From an uncultured Clostridia bacterium (GTDB lineage: Bacteria > Bacillota > Clostridia > TANB77 > CAG-508): a DNA stretch of 11,324 nucleotides. The translations under genes and the position numbers were made by a program. Numbering within the stretch: the stretch's first letter is position 1; each line of letters starts with the position of its first letter. Positions 1-6,667 of the stretch are shown here, one piece after another. The stretch spans positions 1-11,324 of the forward strand of contig CASTFX010000030.1 in NCBI GenBank assembly GCA_949448405.1. Direction: 5' to 3'. The notes beneath the pieces are model-generated. The model was not told the origin of the DNA and searched no databases. It worked only from the letters and a program-made list of their open reading frames with translations.

Positions 1-20
1 GATTTTGGATAGGTTATCTT

Positions 21-395
21 TTATGTTATTATTTTAATATCACCCTCTCCCTTATAGTCTTCTATCTGCAAATCTATATTATATGTTCCTATCTTACCTG
101 ATACTTTTTCTGTTACTCCACTTGAAGAAACATCTGTATATTCTAGAGCTTTTAGAGATTCTACTTCAAGTATTTCATATGAAGCTGAAACTTCACCAAA
201 CTCGAGTACTCCTATATGCTCAAATATATCTACTACATAATTTAGCGCTGTTGCTGTACGTTTAGCTTCCGTTGATGATTGATATACATTGAAAGAAATA
301 GATGTCATTATTACTACAAACATTAATACTACTATCATGGCAATAGTTAAATCTACAGTAGTAAATCCATTTTTATTTTTGATATTTATTTTCAT
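21..395 (-). CDS. Type IV prepilin-like protein (NG/FTTVD class)
   Basis: From ATG 395 the protein has 124 residues: a basic leader MKINIKNKNG, predicted cleavage after Gly10, and a mature N-terminus FTTVDLTIAMIVVLMFVVIM with Asp instead of Glu at +5. The hydrophobic helix runs to about residue 32. It is followed by an amphipathic helix (TEAKRTATALNYVVDIFEHI) and a short strand-rich head ending GDIKIIT. The head is small for a major pilin, so a minor pilin role is likely. The start overlaps the peptidase stop by one base (TAATG), with GGGTGAT just upstream, a classic coupling arrangement. An earlier in-frame ATG at 413 would add six residues but lies inside the peptidase gene and lacks a ribosome binding site. 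The remaining 20 bases to the window edge show no start codon of the next gene. Confidence 0.83.
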   Translation of the reverse strand: MKINIKNKNGFTTVDLTIAMIVVLMFVVIMTSISFNVYQSSTEAKRTATALNYVVDIFEHIGVLEFGEVSASYEILEVESLKALEYTDVSSSGVTEKVSGKIGTYNIDLQIEDYKGEGDIKIIT

Positions 396-1213
396 TACAT
401 CACCCAATTGCATAAGAAATTATATACTATAACTAACAAAATATTTGATACACATAAGTGAAAACCTATTGGTATCACTATTTCATTGTTCTTTTCCCTT
501 GTTATAACTTTTTCTTTAGCCTTTTCTCTTAATCTTTTGATGAAGCTTTTTGCTCCAATCCATACAAGAGTCATAGCTATAGTAAGATATGTTATAAAAG
601 GTTCTGAAAATATTACCATATAAAGTATTAACATTAAATTTTCTATTAAATAACTTGCTCTTAGTCTTTTCTTTATAAATATTGTGTCCGCTGCAAGTAA
701 AATAATAATTAATGTTAAATATATGATATATGTATATATAGCCTCACTATTTTGTATACATACATATGTCATATATGCAAACGAAAGAGCTATACCAAAT
801 ACAAGCAAAGATTTTTGTATACTTATATTCTCTTTATCTATGCCAGCTATTATGAAAAGTGAAGCAATATAAAGTATAAAAAGCAAAAAGTATATTATCA
901 AATTAGTATTTAAACTAAGCACATCTAGCTTAATAGAGAGTGCAAATAATAAAAATACCATTCCTGATAATATCTCTAACAATAAATATCTAATTCTTAT
1001 TTTTTGTCCACAATGTCCACATTTTCCTCTTAAAGCTAAATAACTTATAATTGGTATTAAGTCTTTAAATTGTAGTTTAGACTTACAATTTGGGCAAAAA
1101 GAATGCTTATAAAAGATATCTTCTCCTAATGGAATTCTGTATACAGCTAATGTAAAGAAGCTACCAAATAAAGTACCTACTATAAATATTAGTCCATACA
1201 ATATGATTTCCAT
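395..1213 (-). CDS. pilD: Type IV prepilin peptidase (A24 family, PilD/ComC-like)
   Basis: This integral-membrane aspartic protease cleaves prepilin leaders after Gly and methylates the new N-terminus. The 272-residue protein starts with FIVGTLFGSFFTLAVYRIP. It then carries the zinc-type loop CPNC (40-43) and CGHC (65-68) and IRIRYLLLEILSG, the N-terminal methylation domain signature of PilD/ComC enzymes. About six membrane helices follow. The first catalytic Asp would be Asp126 in AGIDKENISIQ. The usual proline-aspartate of 'IPD' downstream is replaced by Gln-Lys. The second would be Asp176 in LLAADTIFIKK, where the family normally has G-x-G-D. The C-terminal IPIGFHLCVSN matches the conserved end of the family. 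A polar insert (about 223-245) precedes it. ATG at 1213 has AGAGGTG about 10 nt upstream. The next gene starts inside its stop codon. The assignment to the family is secure; activity is probable but the motifs are divergent. Confidence 0.85.
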   Translation of the reverse strand: MEIILYGLIFIVGTLFGSFFTLAVYRIPLGEDIFYKHSFCPNCKSKLQFKDLIPIISYLALRGKCGHCGQKIRIRYLLLEILSGMVFLLFALSIKLDVLSLNTNLIIYFLLFILYIASLFIIAGIDKENISIQKSLLVFGIALSFAYMTYVCIQNSEAIYTYIIYLTLIIILLAADTIFIKKRLRASYLIENLMLILYMVIFSEPFITYLTIAMTLVWIGAKSFIKRLREKAKEKVITREKNNEIVIPIGFHLCVSNILLVIVYNFLCNWVM

Positions 1214-1252
1214 TGTTTCTTTTCACCTCTTTTGTGTATTTTTTAAAATATT

Positions 1253-1281
1253 AGGCATATACATCTAAAATGTATATGCCT
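1253..1281 (-). terminator. Hairpin between prepilin and prepilin peptidase, terminator or transcript-end stabiliser
   Basis: A perfect 12-bp stem (1281-1270 with 1264-1253) closes a 5-nt loop, followed on the minus strand by AAUAUUUUAAAA. The stem is strong but the U-tract is short. It may therefore act as a partial terminator that reduces transcription into the peptidase gene, or as a 3' stabiliser for the pilin message. It lies 49 bp past the prepilin stop. Confidence 0.65.
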
Positions 1282-1330
1282 CAGTTGTACTTTTGATCAA
1301 TTTTCAACATGATCTATTTTCACAATTATT

Positions 1331-1597
1331 CTAGTTTGAAGCTGGTGTTGATGTTGATTGTGTACCTTGTAGAATTGAGTTAATTCTAACTAGTGTACTA
1401 TCTAATAGACTTTCTGTTCCAGAAAGAATGTTGTTTTCATTCATTGACTCTGTTGAAAAGTTAATTGCACCATTAACAGCATAATCAACTACTCTTGAAT
1501 TGTAAACAGCAGCTATTGAAACAGCAGCTAAGATAACTAGAACTATAATTGTGATGATTAAAGCTACTAAAGTAATACCTTTTTCTGTTCTTAACAT
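1331..1597 (-). CDS. Small type IV prepilin-like protein (KG/ITLVA class)
   Basis: This 88-residue prepilin has a 7-residue basic leader MLRTEKG, cleavage expected after Gly7, and a mature N-terminus ITLVALIITIIVLVILAAVSI that forms the hydrophobic pilin helix (about residues 8-31). Position +5 of the mature protein is Ala instead of the conserved Glu. The rest of the helix runs to about residue 60, and the tail QGTQSTSTPASN is polar and probably disordered. No room remains for the usual beta-sheet head, so it is either a minimal pilin or a pseudopilin. Short KGITL prepilins are common in gut Clostridia. ATG at 1597 has AAGGAGGA (1605-1612), the strongest ribosome binding site in the window. 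An upstream in-frame start at 1651 would bury the leader and lacks such a site. Strong translation plus a flanking hairpin suggest that it may be the major subunit. Confidence 0.82.
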   Translation of the reverse strand: MLRTEKGITLVALIITIIVLVILAAVSIAAVYNSRVVDYAVNGAINFSTESMNENNILSGTESLLDSTLVRINSILQGTQSTSTPASN

Positions 1598-1622
1598 AAA
1601 AAACTCCTCCTTATAGAATTTG

Positions 1623-1651
1623 TATATATTTAAATTAATAAATATAACCAA
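1623..1651 (-). promoter_or_regulatory. Possible internal promoter for the small prepilin
   Basis: TTGGTT (1651-1646), a 17-bp spacer and TATATA (1628-1623) lie in the 56-bp gap before the prepilin. The start of transcription near 1616 would leave a short leader with the strong AAGGAGGA site. Together with the hairpin downstream at 1253-1281 this could make the pilin a separate, more abundant transcript. Boxes like these arise often by chance in AT-rich DNA. Confidence 0.35.
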
Positions 1652-1653
1652 GA

Positions 1654-2049
1654 TTATTTTGTCCCAGTATTGTTATAAAATGTATTTCCATTTGAGCTAG
1701 GAGACTGGGTGTTTGTGTTTATGGAATTTGTATTAGTAGGGTCATTAGCATCTGGAGCTGGTTCTTGGTAAGTTGAAAAAGGGTTGGCTTTTCCTTTGCT
1801 ATAAGCATTTGTCTTTGAATAATTGTTTATATCTCCAGCAGTAATAGAATATGTTACTAATACTGTTTCCTCTTCTGTTATTTGTTCATCTAGTTCTACT
1901 TTTACGCTCTCTGGTGTAGCATAAGTTGCAACACTAGGTACTGTTTTATTGGTTGGAATATAGTCATAGAATAATACTCCTAAAGCCAATAATATTGCAA
2001 GTACTAATAAAAGTATAACTATTAACTCTTTTATTATGGATTTTACCAT
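1654..2049 (-). CDS. Membrane-anchored pilus-operon protein, PilP/GspC-like in layout
   Basis: This 131-residue protein is not confidently assigned. One N-terminal membrane helix (about residues 6-28) follows a short basic stretch and leads to an outside domain. That domain has VPSVATYATPESVKVELDEQ, a predicted strand region LVTYSIT, and GKANPFSTY (87-95). The tail from about residue 97 is rich in Pro, Asn, Thr and Ser and is probably disordered. The position after pilO, the single N-terminal anchor and a 'NPF' patch recall PilP and GspC proteins, which carry a similar '(R/K)DPF' patch and link PilN/PilO to other parts. There is no lipobox cysteine, unlike the classical Gram-negative PilP lipoprotein, which would not be expected in an organism without a secretin. 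ATG at 2049 has AGGAGG 8 nt upstream, 25 bp after the pilO stop. A structural role in the alignment complex is an inference from context. Confidence 0.75.
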   Translation of the reverse strand: MVKSIIKELIVILLLVLAILLALGVLFYDYIPTNKTVPSVATYATPESVKVELDEQITEEETVLVTYSITAGDINNYSKTNAYSKGKANPFSTYQEPAPDANDPTNTNSINTNTQSPSSNGNTFYNNTGTK

Positions 2050-2074
2050 TGTAATATCCTCCTATTGTATATAA

Positions 2075-2782
2075 TTACCCTTGTGGGTTTTGATTATCAT
2101 TTGTAGTTTGTGTTCCTTGAGGTGTAGTTCCATCTGGATTTGTTGTTCCATTGGCTACATCTTGTGTTGTTGTTACAACATTTCCACCATTATTTAATGT
2201 ATCTTTATTTATTGCTATATTTCTTATTGTAAAAGTTGCTTGTAGTTGACCTGCTTCATCTGAATATGGTACTAGACTAAAGTCTTCTATTTTAAATCCT
2301 AATTTAGAATCTTTTTCTATCTCTTCTACAAATTCTGCAATTTCTATATAACTTCCTGTTGCTTCAAAAGATAAATTATATAAATCTACAATGCTTGCAG
2401 AAGATACATTTGCTTTTATTGTTACATTGTGTTCTGTTGCATAAAGACCTATCTTTGTCCATAAGAAACTTATTTCATATTTTTCTAATTGACTTGCTGC
2501 CTTTATTTCTTCTTCTGTACTATAAGTTATTGTATCTTGATATTTTTGCTTTGAAGCTTGTTCTTTTCTCAAACTTGAGTCTAAATTAGTTAATGCTGAT
2601 TAATTTTCATTATCTAGCGAACTTGAAAGTTCTGCAATTTTATTATCTAATTCTTTATTGTCATTAACTATTTTTTCTATTGCTGGTATTTCAAATGCTC
2701 CTAGTGTTATTCCCGAAGTTACCATTATACCAAATACAGCAACGAAAATTATAATTAATATCATTATTAATACTTTTCTCAT
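2075..2782 (-). pseudogene. pilO: PilO, type IV pilus alignment protein, interrupted by an in-frame TAA
   Basis: PilO is a bitopic membrane protein that forms a heterodimer with PilN. The frame from ATG 2782 gives a membrane helix (residues 4-30) and the start of a coiled coil, then hits TAA at 2599-2597 (codon 61). Without any frame change it continues through SALTNLDSSLRKEQ and the rest of the coiled coil to a periplasmic-type ferredoxin-like domain (YEISFLWTKIGLYA, then FEATGSYIEIAEFVEEIEKD and LGFKIEDFSLVPY). It ends in a low-complexity Thr/Asn/Gln/Gly tail. Read through, the protein has 235 codons, a normal PilO size. The downstream part contains no methionine codon. Its only possible start is TTG at 2572, which has no ribosome binding site, so reinitiation is unlikely. 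One base change (to CAA, AAA, GAA or similar) would restore the gene. It could be a real null allele, a sequence error or, less likely, readthrough. Confidence 0.85.
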
Positions 2783-4410
2783 GGCAATTCTCCTTCTATT
2801 GTAACAGTCACAACATCATTTTGTTTTTGTGATGTATCACTTACAACATTCGTTAATATTCCATCTAAACCTAGTTTTGTTACGAATATTCCTAGTTGCT
2901 CATATTTGTTTGATTGTGCTACAATTGTTACTTTTGTTCCTGAATTTGTTATTGATGTTATTTGTACATTCTTAGGTATAACATACATTATTTTTTGTAA
3001 TAATGTAGGAATTGCAAGTTTTAATCTTTTATTTTCTGATTCAGCTTGGTTCTTATCTTCAAGACTTTGTACTAATGTATCATAGTCGTTTGCCTTTTGA
3101 TCTAGTTTTGTTTTATCTGAATTTATTGCAACTAATTGTGTTTGAAGTTTTGATTTAGCAGAAACTGTCTCATCTGCTTTTTGTTTTATTTGATTTGATA
3201 AAACAGTTGCAAAAGATCCATAAACTACTATAAGTGCTAGAACTCCTGTCATAAGTCTTATCAAGCTTTTTTCAAATGGTGTTAGTACATCTTTAAAGTC
3301 CATCTTTAAATCAACTTTTCCAAATAATGCACTTGATTTTCCTGATTTTGATGGTCCAACTTCTATATTCATCCATTCTGGAAGTTTATCAGAAATTGAT
3401 TCTTTCTTGAAGTTTATTCCTCCTAGTCCATCTCCTAATCCTTGTAATGCTAATGCTATTGCTGAGTTTACTTCAATATAGTCTTTTATATTTACCTCTG
3501 TTCCAATTGATCTAATAAAGTATGGCCTTAATATTTCACATTTTACATCTTCTAAATATTCTTGGAAGTAAATATCTACATTGTTTATTACTGATGCTGT
3601 ACCTGTAATATACAATTTGTCAATTTTATTTAAGCTATCATTTAGTATTTTCTTTACTTGACCTACTATATTGTATAATGTTGGCATTATATCATCAAGA
3701 TAAACATTTTCTTCATATTGTAGTTCTCTTCCTTCTGTTGTATATATTGTCGAATTCTTGCAAATCTCATATGCTTTTGAATACGAATTTTCTTTTGAAT
3801 CTATCTTATCTAGTATCTCTTTTGTACCAGATTCGATAGTATATATATCATATATATTTTGGTCAATTATTGTAGTTACTGTTGTATTAGCCTCAATATT
3901 TACTATTGCTATATTTTCAGCATTAGTTTCTTTTGCTACTTCTAACAAGTTAGAAATATCAAGTGCAAGAGGTGATATACTTGTTAACTTATATTTCTCT
4001 AAAAGTTCGCTTCTTCTTATTATTTCTCCTCTATTTATAGAAATATGGATTGCTTTTACTTTCTCTTTGTCTTCCAAATCATTTACAAGTACATATCTCG
4101 TTTCAAACGTATCTACATTTTGTTCTTTCTCATAACATAACGATTCAAATTCTGTTTTAATATAGTTATGTCTATCTTTCTTATTTAAAAGATTGAAAAT
4201 ATGGAAATAATTATAGTTTTCATTTGCACTGTTAATACTAATTGGTGTTTTATAGCTATACGTTTCCGATATAACTTGTTCTATTGCTTCATTTAATCTG
4301 TCATAAAACTTTATTCCAAATGAGTCAATCTTTATTATGTCATTATCCTTTGACACTTTTGCATATTTAATTATATTCTCTTCTATATATAATCCTAAGC
4401 AGCTTGCCAT
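2779..4410 (-). CDS. pilMN: PilM-PilN fusion, inner-membrane alignment complex of the type IV pilus
   Basis: PilM is a cytosolic actin-like protein that binds the N-terminus of the membrane protein PilN; PilN pairs with PilO beneath the pilus machine. This 543-residue protein carries both. Residues 1-330 are PilM-like (GLYIEENIIKYA at 6-17, SPLALDISNLLE at 146-157, YITGTASVINN at 267-277). A GGINFKK segment (330-336) resembles the PilN N-terminal motif that docks on PilM. Then come a linker, one membrane helix (about 385-404), a coiled coil (about 405-465) and a ferredoxin-like PilN domain starting AIPTLLQKIMYVIPKNVQIT. From memory, a similar pilMN fusion exists in Clostridioides difficile. 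The actin-fold phosphate loops are degenerate: the usual D-I-G is Y-I-E at 8-10, and D-I-G is N-I-E at 171-173. ATG at 4410 has AAAGGAGAA upstream. The stop overlaps the pilO start (ATGA), so the two proteins are probably made in equal amounts. Confidence 0.88.
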   Translation of the reverse strand: MASCLGLYIEENIIKYAKVSKDNDIIKIDSFGIKFYDRLNEAIEQVISETYSYKTPISINSANENYNYFHIFNLLNKKDRHNYIKTEFESLCYEKEQNVDTFETRYVLVNDLEDKEKVKAIHISINRGEIIRRSELLEKYKLTSISPLALDISNLLEVAKETNAENIAIVNIEANTTVTTIIDQNIYDIYTIESGTKEILDKIDSKENSYSKAYEICKNSTIYTTEGRELQYEENVYLDDIMPTLYNIVGQVKKILNDSLNKIDKLYITGTASVINNVDIYFQEYLEDVKCEILRPYFIRSIGTEVNIKDYIEVNSAIALALQGLGDGLGGINFKKESISDKLPEWMNIEVGPSKSGKSSALFGKVDLKMDFKDVLTPFEKSLIRLMTGVLALIVVYGSFATVLSNQIKQKADETVSAKSKLQTQLVAINSDKTKLDQKANDYDTLVQSLEDKNQAESENKRLKLAIPTLLQKIMYVIPKNVQITSITNSGTKVTIVAQSNKYEQLGIFVTKLGLDGILTNVVSDTSQKQNDVVTVTIEGELP

Positions 4411-4530
4411 TTTCTTCTCCTTTGTATTTTTTAATTATATTTGACATTTTTGGTTTTTTCATACTTGTAATTTTTTTAGATTTTAGCAAAATTTATAAAT
4501 AAATTTCACTTTACGCTATATCATGTATAT

Positions 4531-4559
4531 ATTTAATATTTTTTTGAAGAAAATGTCAA
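4531..4559 (-). promoter_or_regulatory. Candidate promoter of the type IV pilus operon
   Basis: A perfect -35 box TTGACA (4559-4554) is followed after 17 bp by a weak -10 box TTAAAT (4536-4531, 4 of 6). Transcription would start near 4524, leaving an AT-rich leader of about 115 nt before pilMN. A consensus -35 with a poor -10 and upstream phased repeats would fit an activator-dependent promoter. The leader shows no recognisable riboswitch. Confidence 0.5.
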
Positions 4560-4571
4560 TATCTATTACGC

Positions 4572-4602
4572 AATTGTAATCTAATTGTAATATTAATGTA
4601 AT
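4572..4602 (-). repeat. Three 11-bp-phased direct repeats upstream of the pilus promoter
   Basis: On the minus strand the 9-mer ATTACAATT occurs exactly at 4591-4583 and 4580-4572, and a 7/9 match (ATTACATTA) at 4602-4594, with a strict 11-bp period. One helical turn per copy places all three on the same face of the DNA. The last copy ends 12 bp before the TTGACA -35 candidate (4559-4554). The position and phasing suit an activator or repressor binding array, or an UP-like element. In such AT-rich DNA a chance origin remains possible. Confidence 0.5.
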
Positions 4603-4604
4603 AT

Positions 4605-4641
4605 TTTAAAAGTTAAAGCAAAGAGATTTACTCTTTGCTTT
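4605..4641 (-). terminator. Rho-independent terminator overlapping the topA stop codon
   Basis: An 11-bp perfect stem pairs 4631-4641 with 4615-4625 around a 5-nt loop. The topA TAA (4628-4630) lies in the loop, so the 5' arm is made of the last topA codons. The transcript then runs AACUUUUAAAAU, a modest U-tract. It insulates the pilus operon from topA. Confidence 0.75.
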
Positions 4642-6608
4642 CTTTTTTAGGCTTATTCCAAGATATATAATCACAGTTTTTATCTGGATTATTTTCACAT
4701 ATATAAAATTTTCTACCTTTCTTGCTCTTTTTTACTTGAATTTTGCCACCACATTTTGGGCATACTTCTTCTATTATTTCTATCAAGGGTTTAGTATTTT
4801 TACACTCTGGATATCCAGGGCATGCTAAAAATTTACCATATCTTCCATATTTTATTACCATCATTTTGCCGCATTTATCACATTTTACATCAGATACTTC
4901 TTCTTGTAATTCAACATGCTCTAATTCTTCTTGTGCTTTTTTCAATTCCTCTTCAAAAGGTTTATAAAACACTCTTAGAGTTTTTTTCCATTCTTCTTTT
5001 CCTTCTGCAATATCATCAAATTTATCTTCTATTTCAGCTGTAAAATCAACGTTTACTATATCACTAAAACTATTTATCAAAAGATTATTAACGACTTTTC
5101 CTAGTTCTGTGGGTACCAATTGTTTTTGCTCTTTTTCTATATATCTTCTTTCTAGTATTGTCGTTATTGTTGGTGAATATGTACTTGGTCTTCCAATTCC
5201 ATTTTCTTCTAATGTTTTTACCAAAGATGCTTCTGTGTATCTTGGTGGTGGCTCTGTAAAACTTTGTTTAGGTTCTATTTTTTCTTTTTTAACCTCTTCT
5301 CCCACTTCTAATATTGGAAGTTCTTCTTCCTTTTCTGCATCTTTCTCTTCTACATATAATGTCATAAATCCTTTGAATTTTAGTTTCTGTCCATTTGATT
5401 TAAAATTATATTCTCCTACATCAATATCCATAGATATTGTTTCAAAAACTGCGTTTGCCATTTGGCTTGCTATAAATCTATTATAGATTAATTTATATAA
5501 TTTATATTGATCATTTGTAAGACTTGCTTTTATACTATCTGGTGTAAGTTCTATATATGTAGGTCTTATTGCCTCATGTGCGTCTTGTGAATCTCCTTTT
5601 GTCTTGTAATATCTATTTTCATAGAACTCTTTTCCATAAGTATTTTCAATATGACTTTTAGCTGCCGCTCTTGCAACTTCTGATATTCTTGTAGAGTCTG
5701 TTCTCATATATGTAATAAGTCCGAGTTAATCCTCTTTCTTCTATCTTAACTCCTTCATATAATCCTTGAGCAACAGACATAGTTTTCTTAAGTGTAAAAC
5801 TTAATTTTCTTGAAGCTTCTTGTTGCATAGTACTTGTTGTAAAAGGTGGTGTAGGATTCCTTTTCTTTTCACCTTTTTTAACATTTTTAACAATGAATTT
5901 TTCATTTTTGATTTCTTCTAATATAGTATTTACTTGTGTTTCATTTTTTAATTCTAATTTTTTTCCGTTCTTTCCAGAAAATTTCGCTTCAAATTTAGTC
6001 TTTGTTTTTTTATCTGAAAGTTTTGCATATATATTCCAATATTCTTCTGGAATGAATTTTTCAATTTCTTCTTCTCTTTCAACAATAAGTCTTACCGCTA
6101 CAGATTGGACTCTTCCTGCTGATAATCCTTTTCTAACTTTCTTCCATAAAAGTGGACTGATTTGGTATCCAACTATTCTATCCAATACTCTTCTTGCTTG
6201 CTGTGCATCTATTAGATTTTTATCTAGCGTTCTTGGTTTTTTCATTGCTTCTTGTACAGCATTCTTTGTTATCTCATTAAAGGTAACTCTATTTTCTTTA
6301 GTTTCGTCTATTGCAAGAATATGTGCTAAATGCCAAGCTATTGCTTCTCCTTCACGGTCAGGGTCAGTTGCAAGATATACTTTTTTAGCTTTTGATGCTT
6401 CTTTTTTTAGACTTTTTATTAAATCTCCTTTTCCTCTGATATTTATATATTCTGGTTCAAAGTCATTTTCTATATTTACTCCAAGCTTTGATTTTGGTAG
6501 GTCTCTTATATGCCCCATTGATGCTACAACTTTTGTGCTTCCTCCTAAGAACTTTTTAATTGTGTTAGCCTTTGCTGGTGATTCCACTATAATTAATTTA
6601 TCTGCCAC
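4628..6608 (-). pseudogene. topA: DNA topoisomerase I (TopA), disrupted by a +1 frameshift next to the catalytic tyrosine
   Basis: TopA is the type IA enzyme that relaxes negative supercoils through a transient tyrosine-DNA link. The GTG start at 6608 has GGAGG 8 nt upstream (6617-6621). The N-terminal TOPRIM domain has LIIVESPAKANTI with Glu9, and TDPDREGEA with Asp82, Asp84 and Glu86 as acidic metal-site residues. GRVQS (165-169) and PPFTTSTMQQEAS (254-266) follow. Near 5723 the frame breaks: the first frame reads on into nonsense for about 20 codons, and the second frame supplies MRTDSTRISEVARA and all the rest. Deleting the G at 5723 (minus-strand C) restores GLTGLITYMRTDST with catalytic Tyr300 and a 659-residue protein. 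The C-terminus carries two four-cysteine zinc modules, starting CDKC and CPKC. Neither fragment alone can hold the active-site tyrosine from a normal start codon. topA is normally essential, so a sequence error is the likeliest cause. Confidence 0.93.
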
Positions 6609-6635
6609 TTAAGTTACCTCCATTTCCTTTTTGCT

Positions 6636-6664
6636 ATTTTACCTTAATTACTTATATAAGTCAA
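6636..6664 (-). promoter_or_regulatory. Sigma-A type promoter for topA
   Basis: The -35 box TTGACT (6664-6659), a 17-bp spacer and the -10 box TAAAAT (6641-6636) differ from consensus at one position each. The start of transcription would fall near 6629, giving a leader of about 20 nt that carries the GGAGG site (6617-6621) of topA. The -35 box sits directly after the stop codon of the upstream small gene. Confidence 0.75.
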
Positions 6665-6667
6665 CAC

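Noticed and set aside
1..20. Start of a further pilus gene at the window edge
   Set aside because: No start codon or ribosome binding site is visible in the 20 bases after the prepilin stop.
1284..1325. Short inverted repeat GATCA/TGATC just after the prepilin stop
   Set aside because: Only 5 bp pair and there is no U-tract. The 12-bp hairpin at 1253-1281 is the better candidate.
4411..4530. Possible c-di-GMP riboswitch in the long leader before pilMN, since clostridial pilus genes are often under such control
   Set aside because: The leader is almost entirely A/T and has neither the conserved GEMM-I core nor any clear multi-stem fold.
4438..4560. TTGACATTTT present on both strands (4441 plus, 4559 minus), as if the region held divergent promoters
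   Set aside because: The plus-strand copy leads only into the antisense of topA with no gene to express. It is probably chance in AT-rich DNA.
5700..5735. Programmed ribosomal frameshifting in topA
   Set aside because: There is no slippery heptamer or downstream stimulatory stem at the join, and the family is not known for it. One extra base explains the break.
5893..6612. Long plus-strand open frame opposite topA (239 codons)
   Set aside because: It is an antisense shadow of the well-conserved topA N-terminal half and resembles no protein. Similar plus-strand frames over murG, pilMN and the C-terminal half of topA were rejected for the same reason.
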